64,000 nt of DNA from an uncultured Eubacteriales bacterium (GTDB lineage Bacteria > Bacillota > Clostridia > Peptostreptococcales > Anaerovoracaceae), in contig CACYHR010000008.1 in NCBI GenBank assembly GCA_902774265.1, positions 1 to 64,000 on the forward strand, written 5' to 3'. Shown one piece after another: positions 42,357-50,932 of this stretch. A model generated the notes under the pieces. It saw only the letters and a program-made list of their open reading frames with translations, did not search any database and had not been told where the DNA came from. Within the stretch, counting starts at the first letter, position 1. Each line of letters begins with the position of its first letter. The position numbers and the translations under genes are program-made.

Positions 42357-42412
42357 TAGAAGCAACTGATTATTGAGGCGCTGATTGCGCCCGGAAGAAA
42401 GGATTACAGAAA

Positions 42413-42799
42413 ATGTTCAGGAAAAATTCAGAGATAAAACTGCAAAATAAAAAAGGCTCTGCGATGCTGTATGCTGTGCTCATCGGGCTGCTTGTAGTCG
42501 TCATTCTGGTAATATGGTTCTATCTGAGTATGAATATGAAGCGCGTCAAGGCCGAGACAGGTTTTGCGTTCAAAATAGTCTTGCTCATCCTCATACTGAT
42601 ACTGATCATCGTATTAGTCATAAGACACAAGATTAAAAAAGCCCTTAAGGAAAGAGAAAAGGAAAAAGAGGCTAAGGAAAAAGCTGCAGCAGAGCAGGAA
42701 AAAGCTGCAATAGAGCAGGCAAAAACCACAGACGAAGAGGCTAAAGAGCAGGCCGGGAATCAGGCAGCTAAGCAGATCAAAGAGACTGAGGATAAATAG
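42413..42799 (+). CDS. small two-helix membrane protein with charged tail
   Basis: 128 residues, GAAAGGATTACAGAAA before the ATG. Two membrane helices (LYAVLIGLLVVVILVIWFYL and FKIVLLILILILIIVLVI) are followed by a long Glu/Lys/Ala helix (KEREKEKEAKEKAAAEQEKA) to the C-terminus, probably a cytoplasmic coiled coil. No family is recognised. It lies downstream of the c-di-GMP-II-like RNA and one base before the SDR gene, so the two form an operon. Confidence 0.6.
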   Translation: MFRKNSEIKLQNKKGSAMLYAVLIGLLVVVILVIWFYLSMNMKRVKAETGFAFKIVLLILILILIIVLVIRHKIKKALKEREKEKEAKEKAAAEQEKAAIEQAKTTDEEAKEQAGNQAAKQIKETEDK

Positions 42800-42800
42800 T

Positions 42801-43517
42801 ATGGGCAATGTTTTTATTATAGGCGGCTCACGCGGTATTGGCGCTGAAGCTGTCAGAATCTTTGCGGCAAACGGCGACAGAGTCGTTTTTACATATCACA
42901 GATCCGAGCTGGAAGCGGATTATCTCAGGCAGGAAACCGGTGCATTGCCCGTAAGATGCGATGTCAGGTTCAGCAATTCGGTACGGATCTCCGCAGACAA
43001 GGCGCTCAAAACGCTTGGCCATATTGATGTTCTGATATGCAACGCTGCAGTTTCCGATTTTCATCTGATCACGGATATAGATGAGACAAGATGGGAAGAG
43101 ATAATCGATACAAATCTGAACGGTGTATTTTACAGCATCAGAAACATCCTGCCTTCGATGATAAGCCGCAAGAGCGGCAGCATAATAACAGTTTCTTCGA
43201 TGTGGGGACAAGTGGGGGCTTCATGTGAAGTTGCATATTCTGCAGCAAAGGCCGGTGTCATCGGTCTGACCAAAGCCCTCGCAAAAGAAGTCGGCCCGTC
43301 AGGGATAAGAGTAAACTGCATCGCTCCGGGAATGATAGATACCGATATGAATGCAGCAGTCGATCCCGAAATAGTCAGGGAGATAGCCGAGGAAACGCCT
43401 CTTTGCAGGACGGGCAAACCGTCAGAAGTCGCAAAAACCATGCTCTTTCTGGCATCCGAAGACTCATCTTTCATCACCGGACAGATCATAGGCGTCAGCG
43501 GAGGTCTTATAATCTGA
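42801..43517 (+). CDS. SDR-family oxidoreductase, FabG-like
   Basis: 238 residues, classical short-chain dehydrogenase. Cofactor motif GGSRGIGAEA at residues 8-17, NAAVSDF, the catalytic Ser in ITVSSMWG and Tyr-x-x-x-Lys in YSAAKAG (about 150). The end, SSFITGQIIGVSGGLII, matches 3-oxoacyl-ACP reductases. An Arg/His region after the second strand (TYHRSEL) suggests NADPH. FabG is usual in a fatty-acid operon, which is absent here, so another ketone substrate is possible. It is coupled to the small membrane protein. Confidence 0.85.
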   Translation: MGNVFIIGGSRGIGAEAVRIFAANGDRVVFTYHRSELEADYLRQETGALPVRCDVRFSNSVRISADKALKTLGHIDVLICNAAVSDFHLITDIDETRWEEIIDTNLNGVFYSIRNILPSMISRKSGSIITVSSMWGQVGASCEVAYSAAKAGVIGLTKALAKEVGPSGIRVNCIAPGMIDTDMNAAVDPEIVREIAEETPLCRTGKPSEVAKTMLFLASEDSSFITGQIIGVSGGLII

Positions 43518-43531
43518 ATACTCAGGCATCA

Positions 43532-43583
43532 GAAAAGACCGCAGCGACGGCAATTGTTCAGCCAGTCGGCGCGGTCTTTTTTA
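43532..43583. terminator. bidirectional terminator
   Basis: AAAAGACCGC pairs with GCGGTCTTTT, extended by AGCGAC/GTCGGC with small mismatches. T-runs on both sides serve the SDR gene on plus and the nhaC gene on minus. Confidence 0.8.
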
Positions 43584-43707
43584 TTATCTTCATTTCGGAT
43601 TACAGATACATACTGCGATCCACATCATCACATACATTCAGCTGAAGGCCGTCGTAAGCACATTCCGCCATATGCCTGCCATGATGCTTTGATGTTTCTG
43701 TTGAAAC

Positions 43708-45192
43708 TTATACCAGTTCTCCGGCATCGGCTCTTGCCTGTTCTTCCGGAGTCATCTTTGTTACTGTAATGCCTGCGAGCGCCATTATGAAGCAGACGAT
43801 AGGCATTGTGTAGTTGAATACTGCCCAAGGAGCATAAGTCATAGTCGAAACTCCGAGTGTGTTCTTGATGAACATACCGCATGTATTCCAAGGAACGAGA
43901 CACGATGTAACTGTTCCCGAGGATTCCAGAGCGTTGGACAGACTCTTAGGATGGATACCTCTCTCTCTGTATGCCGGTGCGAACATTCTGCCCGGAACTA
44001 GGATAGAGATGTACTGTTCAGGCATAACTACATTTGAAAGTACGCATGTGACTTCTGTTGCTCCGACCATGCCTGCATCGCTCTTGATGTGCTTAATGAT
44101 AGCCTGGATGATAACAGCCAGCTGTCCCGAACCTTCCATGATTCCGCCGAACATCATCGCGATCATAGTCATGAGGATAGAACTCGACATATTCATAAGT
44201 CCGCCTGTGGAAAGAAGATCGTTGAGCGCTTCTATATCGGTATTGCAGATAAAGCCGTTAAGCGAAGCATTCAGTATATCTCCCAGATTGACGCCGGTGT
44301 GTACCATTTCAAGATCATCATTGAAAATTGCGAGATCCCCCTGGAATATAGGAGCCATTACAGCAGCAACCAGGAGACCGAGTGTGATTCCCGGGATAGC
44401 CGGTACCTTGAATGCGATAGCAAGGATAACGACCAGCGGAGGGAGCAGCAGCAGCGGATTTACGTTGAAAGTGTTTTCGATTCCATCGATAAGGATTTCA
44501 GCCTGGGATGTATCGACAGCTCCGCTTGAAGCATGCATGAATCCGTATACTCCGAAAAATACGAGCGATATAACATAGGCCACTATCGTAGCCTTGAGCA
44601 TGTACTTAACATGTGTGAATACATCAGTACCGGCCATAGCAGGTGCCAGATTGGTCGTATCGGAAAGCGGAGAAAGCTTGTCCCCGAAATATGCTCCGCA
44701 GATAGCAGCGCCGGCAGTAGGACCGATAGGCATTCCGAGCCCGCTTCCGATACCTATCAGAGCAAGCCCCATTGTTCCCATAGTTCCCCATGATGTACCT
44801 GTCGCGAGTGATGTGATCGAGCAGATCAGTACGGATGCAACCAGGAATATGGATGGTGAAAGCAGCTTGAGTCCGTAATAGATCATTGTCGGAATAGTTC
44901 CCGAAAGGAGCCATGTTCCGACCATCATACCTACGATAGCAAGGATCAGGATCGACTGCATAGCCTTTGAGATACCGTCGACCATCATCTTTTCAACATC
45001 ACTCCACTTATGTCCGAGCACCATAGCCATAACAGCAGCAATGATAACTCCGACGAACATAGGAATATGAGGATCTACCTCAAAAACCTTGATTCCTACC
45101 ATCATGACGATTACAAGACCGCCAAATGATATCAGAGCCTGATATAGCTTCGGCTCTTTGATTTCCCTTTCTTCAGTAAAAATATTCTTCAT
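43708..45192 (-). CDS. nhaC: Na+/H+ antiporter, NhaC family
   Basis: 494 residues with about twelve membrane helices. Family blocks include TSLATGTSWGTMGTMGLALI, GAAICGAYFGDKLSPLSDTT and NLAPAMAGTDVFTHVKYML, with further conserved C-terminal segments (LVPWNTCGMFIKNTLG). It exchanges sodium, or organic acid/amine pairs in relatives, for protons. It has its own promoter and a hairpin leader. The substrate cannot be fixed from sequence alone. Confidence 0.9.
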   Translation of the reverse strand: MKNIFTEEREIKEPKLYQALISFGGLVIVMMVGIKVFEVDPHIPMFVGVIIAAVMAMVLGHKWSDVEKMMVDGISKAMQSILILAIVGMMVGTWLLSGTIPTMIYYGLKLLSPSIFLVASVLICSITSLATGTSWGTMGTMGLALIGIGSGLGMPIGPTAGAAICGAYFGDKLSPLSDTTNLAPAMAGTDVFTHVKYMLKATIVAYVISLVFFGVYGFMHASSGAVDTSQAEILIDGIENTFNVNPLLLLPPLVVILAIAFKVPAIPGITLGLLVAAVMAPIFQGDLAIFNDDLEMVHTGVNLGDILNASLNGFICNTDIEALNDLLSTGGLMNMSSSILMTMIAMMFGGIMEGSGQLAVIIQAIIKHIKSDAGMVGATEVTCVLSNVVMPEQYISILVPGRMFAPAYRERGIHPKSLSNALESSGTVTSCLVPWNTCGMFIKNTLGVSTMTYAPWAVFNYTMPIVCFIMALAGITVTKMTPEEQARADAGELV

Positions 45193-45233
45193 TATTACCT
45201 TTCTTTATTATTCCTTTCTTCTCGTCTGAGCAT

Positions 45234-45269
45234 GAGAGATATGTGCGGATGTCCGCAGTTAAATCTCTC
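45234..45269 (-). promoter_or_regulatory. leader hairpin of the nhaC mRNA
   Basis: GAGAGAT pairs with ATCTCTC, with an inner perfect TGCGGA/TCCGCA hairpin. It lies between the promoter (-35 ACGCAA complement at 45336-45341, -10 at 45312-45317) and the start at 45192. Too short for a known sodium riboswitch by my reading; could be a stability or protein-binding element. Confidence 0.45.
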
Positions 45270-45311
45270 TCAACAACGTATAAAAAATAACTATATACAC
45301 ACCGATTGTGA

Positions 45312-45341
45312 ATTATATAACATTTACAGCAGGTTACGCAA
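45312..45341 (-). promoter_or_regulatory. nhaC promoter
   Basis: On the minus strand TTGCGT, an 18-base spacer and TATAAT. The transcript would have a leader of about 110 bases with the hairpin at 45234. Confidence 0.65.
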
Positions 45342-45357
45342 CACCAACCTGATGATT

Positions 45358-46851
45358 TTATTTCTGCCGTTTACCGATAAACTCCCTGATAAGCGATTCA
45401 TCCGGCACTGCATCGGACGATTCTATTCCGACGAAATACTTCATAACTCCGAGTATCCTCTGTGCCTCGATGTACTGAGGGCTTGACTCATCTATCGCAA
45501 GGAGCAGCGGCTCCGCATAAGTTTTGAGGAGATTGGTCTCATAAACAGTACTAGAGTTGAATACTACATCCGCAGATGAACTGTACGGGAAGATATTAAC
45601 ACTCTCTCCCGCTCTTACCTTAGGCCATGTATCCAGGGTCTTCTCCGCATCGGCATTTCTGAACTGATTGTCACGGACCATACGTCTGAGCAGTCTGGCA
45701 TCAGTCGTTGAAAGTCTGTTATGCCTGTCAATACTTAGCAGAGTCAGCGGGCTTATGTATATTTTGAATTTCTGAGCCGCAGGAATATGTTCGGTAAGGA
45801 TGTTATTAAGGCTGTGTATTCCCTCGATAACGATTATCTGTCCTTCTCTGAGCTTTGTAACTCTGCTGCCGAACAGCTTTCTGCCTTCGATGAAATCGAA
45901 GGTCGGTATATCAACCTCTTTTCCGTCCAGAAGATCCTCCATATTTCTGTTGAAAAGATCCATATCCAGGCAGTCAAGGCCTTCGTAATCCGGTTTCCCG
46001 TCAGGACCTATAGGGCTCTGATCACGCTCTACAAAATAGTCATCCGTTCCCAGATACAGAGGTTCCCCTGTTCTCTCCGCAATTGCAGCGCAAAGCCTTT
46101 TTGCTGTCGTGGTCTTGCCGCTTGATGAAGGGCCGGCGATAAGAACAATACGCTTGTCTTCTTTCACGATCCTGTCAGCTATCCCCGACAGGACTTTGTT
46201 GTGGTTCCATTCACTCGCCCTTATCAGATCGTCTGCCCTTCCTTCAAGAATCAGTCTGTTTACATCAGCAAGGTACTTTACGCCGTTGTTTTTACTCATT
46301 TTTTTGCTTTCGGCAAACGCATCATAAAGCTTATTGTCATCCCTGTATTCAGGAACGGACGGGCTCAGAGCAGTCGGCAGTCTCAGCAGCATGCCGGTTC
46401 TGTATGATCTGAGCTCAAATCTGTCTATATATCCGGTCGAAGGGAGCACTTTGGTATACAGACAGTTGCGGTAACCATCCAGATTCAGTATCTCCACGAT
46501 TTCATCCGGGTCGCGTGTTTCGATCAGACCTGATTTTTCGTAATATCCCAGACTCTTCCATTTTGCAGTCGCGTGGCGCACGGTATCCTGCTCGCAGATG
46601 ATCTCTATATCCTTATCGATTATGCGCTGCATCCTGTCTCTTATCTTGTTTATCACGGTTGTAGAGAGACCGGATTTTTCCGCTGAATAATAAGTGAAAT
46701 ATCCCTGATTAAGCGAATTGCCTATCGAAATATTTGCGTCTCCTCCGAGTATTTCCGAAGCAGCTTTCAGATAAATCAGTATAGCGGTATTATGATATGC
46801 ACGCTCATCAGCTATACTCCTGATCTCAAATCCATAATCCACTGTGTTCAC
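45358..46851 (-). CDS. nucleoside (uridine-kinase-like) kinase
   Basis: 497 residues. The C-terminal half is a P-loop kinase of the uridine kinase/phosphoribulokinase type: VLIAGPSSSGKTTTAKRLCA near residue 237, LGTDDYFVERDQ, FDFIEGRKL and VIEGIHSLN. The N-terminal 200 residues form the additional domain with SAEKSGLSTTVINKIRDRMQ, which resembles the editing region of threonyl-tRNA synthetase, as usual for this group in Clostridia. It probably phosphorylates a nucleoside with ATP or GTP; the substrate is not determined. It stands alone. Confidence 0.85.
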   Translation of the reverse strand: MNTVDYGFEIRSIADERAYHNTAILIYLKAASEILGGDANISIGNSLNQGYFTYYSAEKSGLSTTVINKIRDRMQRIIDKDIEIICEQDTVRHATAKWKSLGYYEKSGLIETRDPDEIVEILNLDGYRNCLYTKVLPSTGYIDRFELRSYRTGMLLRLPTALSPSVPEYRDDNKLYDAFAESKKMSKNNGVKYLADVNRLILEGRADDLIRASEWNHNKVLSGIADRIVKEDKRIVLIAGPSSSGKTTTAKRLCAAIAERTGEPLYLGTDDYFVERDQSPIGPDGKPDYEGLDCLDMDLFNRNMEDLLDGKEVDIPTFDFIEGRKLFGSRVTKLREGQIIVIEGIHSLNNILTEHIPAAQKFKIYISPLTLLSIDRHNRLSTTDARLLRRMVRDNQFRNADAEKTLDTWPKVRAGESVNIFPYSSSADVVFNSSTVYETNLLKTYAEPLLLAIDESSPQYIEAQRILGVMKYFVGIESSDAVPDESLIREFIGKRQK

Positions 46852-46919
46852 CTCTCATTTCACTAACTATTACTCTGAATACCGGGCTGCCGGGCAGCAG
46901 TCATCATGCCGCTCTGTGT

Positions 46920-49559
46920 TTATTTCTTATTCCAGATCGTCCTGTACTGATTATACTTTTCAAGATCAGACAATGCATTCCAAGGAATAAAGCCTCCTTT
47001 GAGTCCCGCATCCCTGAGAGCTCTGATCTGAGCCTTCATCTCTTTTGTGCCGTAGTTGACAGTCGGCTCCCAGTAAGGTGTGTTGTATCCGGTGATCCAT
47101 GTTCTGGCCGCTGCCGGATGCTGTATTCTCTTCTGTTTCTTCGCTGCGCTCTTTGCCCATTTCTTCACTGAGTCATACGGGTGCGCCCATGGCTCTTCAC
47201 CGGAGAAATGGTCTGTATACGGCATCGCGCTGATTGCATCTACGATATTCGAAATCGAAGCCCAGTACTGTCCGTACGCCGTCACATAGGAGTACGCACT
47301 TTCACCGAATACGTCGACAGATGTATATACGCCGGACTCACGAAGCTGGTCGCAGGCATAGAAACAGAAATTCTGCACGGCCTGAGCCTTTTCTTCGTCG
47401 AATTTGTTGCGGAAATTCGCCTTGCCTGATTTCGACATTTCGTATGAAGTCTCAGGGAATCTCACATAGTCGAACTGTATCTCGTTGAAACCGAATTTCT
47501 CGACAGCTTCCTGTGCCAGCCTGATATTGTACTCCCACACATTACGGGAATATGCGCTCGGCCAGCTTGTATCGCTGCCGTATTTGATGCAGTCCTCAGG
47601 ATGATCCTTTGCGTAGTATTTATCATTGAACACGACTATCCTGCCAATCAGATATACTCCTGCATCTCTGTATTTATCGATCCCTTCCTTTAGCTTTTCT
47701 TCAGAAACATATGCGTTCTTGTACGAAGTCGGCGACAGCTCTTTTGCCGTTTCAGCCTCAAAGGTAAGCGGACCGTCCTTAATATCTATAACAACTGCAT
47801 TGCAGTCTGTTTTGTTTATTATCTTGACCCATGAACCCGGATGCACTGCAGCATACGAATTGATGTACATGGCTCTGGCGTTTTTGCAGAATTTATTGCC
47901 CGGGATACTAGTCTTTTCATACGGGTACCAATCCAGATTCTCGCCTTTGCCTCCGTATAATTCAAAACCGAACTTTTCTTTTTTTGCTTTGTCGGTCTCA
48001 CCGTGCTCATTGTACGGAGCTTCAGCCTCTTCCTTTGTTCCGGCCATGTATTTACCGTATACATAGCCTGTAGCCGTATCCTCTTCTTTTGTATCCACAG
48101 GGTCATACTCAACCTTGTATTTGTTGATATAACCGTTATCAAGCAGTTTATCAAAACCTACGACCCTGAGGTGCATTCCCTTAGGTGCGAATGAAGCTAT
48201 ATCCGGTCCGTATTCCCTCTCATAGATGGTCGCAGCTGTCCTCACCCAAACCTCGGTCTCCTGAACTACATTTTCATATTTGTCAGTCAGATTTTCCTCG
48301 CTGATATAGTAATTTGTATCAGCAGCCGGGTTCTCAGGATCATTGATTTTTATCTTGCACAGCTTTTCCTCATTCAGGGATTCACTGATTTTATATCTGC
48401 TTACTTCTGTTCCCCTGACCAGCGTTCCGGCATCAACAAGGACCATTCCGCTGTCGGCAGTCACAGTTTCGGGTTTTTCCGAAGCTTCATCGGATTCCCC
48501 GTTCTCGTTCGCGGCCTCTTCAGCTGCTTCTATTTCTTCTCCTTCCGGAAGATCTTCAGCCGCTACATAAACCTGTACCGCATTTGAATTGCCGGCAACA
48601 TATTCCTTCTGGAAACTGGTAATTCCAAGCCAGTATAGCAGAGCCGCTCCGGCACTGACTACAAGCAGCAGGCCGAGTAAAACTGCAGCCACCCTGCGCG
48701 CAGGTCCTTCGCCTTTATATGCCTTTTTCTGTCTTTTCTTCTCTTCCTTCCATTCAGCTTTTTCAGCCTTTTTCGCAGCTATTTCAGCTTGTCTTGCAGC
48801 TTTTGCGGCTGCTTTTCTTTCAGCTTCTTCCGCCTTTTTCGCAGCTATTTCAGCTTGTCTTGCTTCTATCTCAGCCTGTCTTGCTGCTTTTGCGGCTGCT
48901 TTTCTTTCAGCTTCTTCCGCCTTTTTCGCAGCTATTTCAGCTTGTCTTGCTTCTATCTCAGCCTGCCTTGCTGCTTTGGCGGCTGCTTTTCTTTCAGCTT
49001 CTTCAGCCTTTTTCGCAGCTATCTCAGCCTGCCTTGCTGCTTCGGCGGCTGCCTTTCTTTCAGCTTCTTCCGCCTTTTTCGCAGCTATCTCGGCCTGTCT
49101 TGCTGCTTCCGCGGCGGCCTCTCTTTCAGCTTCTTCTGCCTGCGATGAAACCGCCGCATCAATAGCTGATCTTTCATATATTATAGTTTTTGCAGTTACA
49201 GACTCCGGCTCAGGCTTCTCCTCGGCCGGCTCCGGTTTTTCATCAGCCACTTTCGGCTTCTCAGTAATCAGCGCAGCCTTTAGAACCTCTTCTGATTCTA
49301 TGGATACCGGTTCAGCCTTGTCCTTTACCTTCTCCGGCGTTGGCTTTCTTTTGGCACTGAGATCCTCAGTTATAATTTTTCCAGCAAAATCAAGCGAACT
49401 TAAACCCGGACTGCCGTCCGCATTTTCGCCGCCCGCATTTTTGACACCGACAAACCATTCAGTCTCGTCAATTCCTGTATTTTTGTCTTTATTTATCCTG
49501 TCTATATCTGCCGGACTAAAGAAAAAACCTGTCGCATCAGCTGTATTCTTCTCGTTCAT
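46920..49559 (-). CDS. membrane-anchored DUF4015 glycoside hydrolase-like protein with Ala/Lys/Glu repeat
   Basis: 879 residues. Residues 1-145 are Pro/Glu-rich; about 146-290 hold tandem 21-residue units such as AARQAEIAAKKAEEAERK, encoded by near-identical DNA repeats (48,740-49,140). A membrane helix follows (VAAVLLGLLLVVSAGAALLY, near 295). The outside part begins with a linker and SH3-like segments (VWVRTAATIYEREYGPDIAS). The C-terminal 330 residues are the DUF4015 TIM-barrel (NAVVIDIKDGPLTFEAETA, FGFNEIQFDYVRFPE). Members are putative glycosidases of the cell wall. The long helix could span or sense the cytoplasmic side. Expression is from its own gene. Confidence 0.82.
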   Translation of the reverse strand: MNEKNTADATGFFFSPADIDRINKDKNTGIDETEWFVGVKNAGGENADGSPGLSSLDFAGKIITEDLSAKRKPTPEKVKDKAEPVSIESEEVLKAALITEKPKVADEKPEPAEEKPEPESVTAKTIIYERSAIDAAVSSQAEEAEREAAAEAARQAEIAAKKAEEAERKAAAEAARQAEIAAKKAEEAERKAAAKAARQAEIEARQAEIAAKKAEEAERKAAAKAARQAEIEARQAEIAAKKAEEAERKAAAKAARQAEIAAKKAEKAEWKEEKKRQKKAYKGEGPARRVAAVLLGLLLVVSAGAALLYWLGITSFQKEYVAGNSNAVQVYVAAEDLPEGEEIEAAEEAANENGESDEASEKPETVTADSGMVLVDAGTLVRGTEVSRYKISESLNEEKLCKIKINDPENPAADTNYYISEENLTDKYENVVQETEVWVRTAATIYEREYGPDIASFAPKGMHLRVVGFDKLLDNGYINKYKVEYDPVDTKEEDTATGYVYGKYMAGTKEEAEAPYNEHGETDKAKKEKFGFELYGGKGENLDWYPYEKTSIPGNKFCKNARAMYINSYAAVHPGSWVKIINKTDCNAVVIDIKDGPLTFEAETAKELSPTSYKNAYVSEEKLKEGIDKYRDAGVYLIGRIVVFNDKYYAKDHPEDCIKYGSDTSWPSAYSRNVWEYNIRLAQEAVEKFGFNEIQFDYVRFPETSYEMSKSGKANFRNKFDEEKAQAVQNFCFYACDQLRESGVYTSVDVFGESAYSYVTAYGQYWASISNIVDAISAMPYTDHFSGEEPWAHPYDSVKKWAKSAAKKQKRIQHPAAARTWITGYNTPYWEPTVNYGTKEMKAQIRALRDAGLKGGFIPWNALSDLEKYNQYRTIWNKK

Positions 49560-49711
49560 TATTCTTGCTAACCTCTCAGGTAGTGATTCTGAATATTGAT
49601 TTATCTATAAATGTTCAAGCATATCTAAGACTAAATTATAACACAGCCTGTTAATCTCTTATATAGATATAAAGAAAACAGCTCTATTTTTATATGCCTG
49701 AAATAATGACT

Positions 49712-50596
49712 TCAGTCTGTTTTTCTCGAAGCCATTATCTCTTCAAGCTCATCGATGCCGAATTTATACGCCGAATTGCAGAAATAGCATTTCACCTCTA
49801 TTTCCTCTCCGTCGTTAATGATCTCGCGAAGATCTTTTTCACTTATAGTCGATAATGCTCCGGCGACTCTGTCCTTTGTGCAGCCGCAGTGATATCTCAC
49901 CGGCAGAGTTTCTGTTATCTTAAGATCCAGATCTCCGAGGAAATGCGTCAGTATATCTTCCGGGCTCATCCCCTGCTCCATCATTGTCGTGACAGGTTCG
50001 GACGACGCAACCTTTTCCTCTATAGCGCTTATCGTCTCTTCCGCCGCATCAGGCATGACCTGTATTATAAATCCTCCTGATTGTTTGACGGTGTTATCTG
50101 TATCAACCATGACTCCGAGACCAACCGCCGAAGGCGTCTGTTCAGATACCGTAAAATAATAAGCGATGTCATCACCTATTTCTCCGGTCTGAATCTCGAC
50201 CTGACCGTTATAAGGCTCTCTGAGGCCGAGGTCCATACTGACGCTGAACAATCCTTTGCCGACTGCTGCTCCGACATCGAGCTTGCCTGGTCTCTTGTCG
50301 GGAACAACAACAGCAGGATTCGCCGGAAAGCCTTTGACATTTCCATGACTGTCTACGGTCACGGTCATAGATCCGATCGGACCGTCGCCCTTCATCGTCA
50401 GGGTAAGCATGTCCTTTTCACCCTTCATCATAGATCCCATCATCGCAGCTGCACTCAGCAGTCTGCCGAGAGCCGCAGTAACGACCGGGAAAGTGTGATG
50501 AGTTTCTCTCGATACTTCAGCCAGATCCGTTGATTTGATCGCGAAAGCTCTGATAGTCTCACCGGCAGCAGTCGCTCTGACAATATAATCACTCAT
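49712..50596 (-). CDS. hslO: Hsp33 redox-regulated chaperone
   Basis: 294 residues, GGAGGAAATACATAA before the ATG. The N-terminal domain starts with SDYIVRATAAGETIRAFAIK, contains KGEKDMLTLTMKGDGPIGSM, and the zinc centre lies at the C-terminus: HCGCTKDRV and VKCYFCNSAYKF (CxC...CxxC). It holds unfolded proteins when oxidized. No partner gene adjacent. Confidence 0.95.
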   Translation of the reverse strand: MSDYIVRATAAGETIRAFAIKSTDLAEVSRETHHTFPVVTAALGRLLSAAAMMGSMMKGEKDMLTLTMKGDGPIGSMTVTVDSHGNVKGFPANPAVVVPDKRPGKLDVGAAVGKGLFSVSMDLGLREPYNGQVEIQTGEIGDDIAYYFTVSEQTPSAVGLGVMVDTDNTVKQSGGFIIQVMPDAAEETISAIEEKVASSEPVTTMMEQGMSPEDILTHFLGDLDLKITETLPVRYHCGCTKDRVAGALSTISEKDLREIINDGEEIEVKCYFCNSAYKFGIDELEEIMASRKTD

Positions 50597-50932
50597 TTAT
50601 GTATTTCCTCCTGATACCTACAATAATTCTATTTCTTTAATCTCATCACAGTTAATGGACATCCTTTAGCGAGACATCCGGCGCCTGCACTTTCATTCAA
50701 GTGTTCAGTTGAAATCTGATACAGGCCCGCTGCATGATGTACCCCGGCGGACAGCCTGTCATACCCTGAAGAGTTACGCGTTGCTCATGTACCTCTGATG
50801 GACAGCCCGCCATATGCTAAAGAGGTACGCGAAACACTCACGTACCTCTTTATTTTTCTGTGATGCTGTTTGACTGTTATGCCATAGCGGCCGTCCTTTT
50901 TTACTGATACCGGCCGGTCCGCAAGCTGTTAT
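50597..50932. other. gene-free stretch downstream of pta
   Basis: The stretch holds the tandem repeat at 50749-50849 and a short minus-strand frame ending near 50637 (GAGCLAKGCPLTVMRLKK) that has no proper start and looks like a gene remnant. No promoter is evident for it. Confidence 0.4.
50749..50849. repeat. tandem 50-bp repeat with alternative hairpins
   Basis: Two copies (50749-50796, 50800-50849) share GGACAGCC, CATA, AAGAG, ACGCG, CTCA and GTACCTCT in the same order. The GTACCTC of either copy can pair with the central GAGGTAC, so two exclusive hairpins are possible. The second is followed on plus by TTTATTTTTC like a terminator. No plus-strand gene starts nearby. Confidence 0.6.

Noticed and set aside
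43859..44578. 239-codon plus-strand ORF
   Set aside because: Antisense to nhaC, with no ribosome site or family match.
48740..49140. CRISPR-like repeat array
   Set aside because: The repeats are contiguous and in frame with a protein; there are no spacers and no cas genes.
48589..49599. 336-codon plus-strand ORF rich in Ala, Ser, Phe
   Set aside because: It is the shadow of the Ala/Lys/Glu repeat in the DUF4015 protein; repeats keep other frames open.
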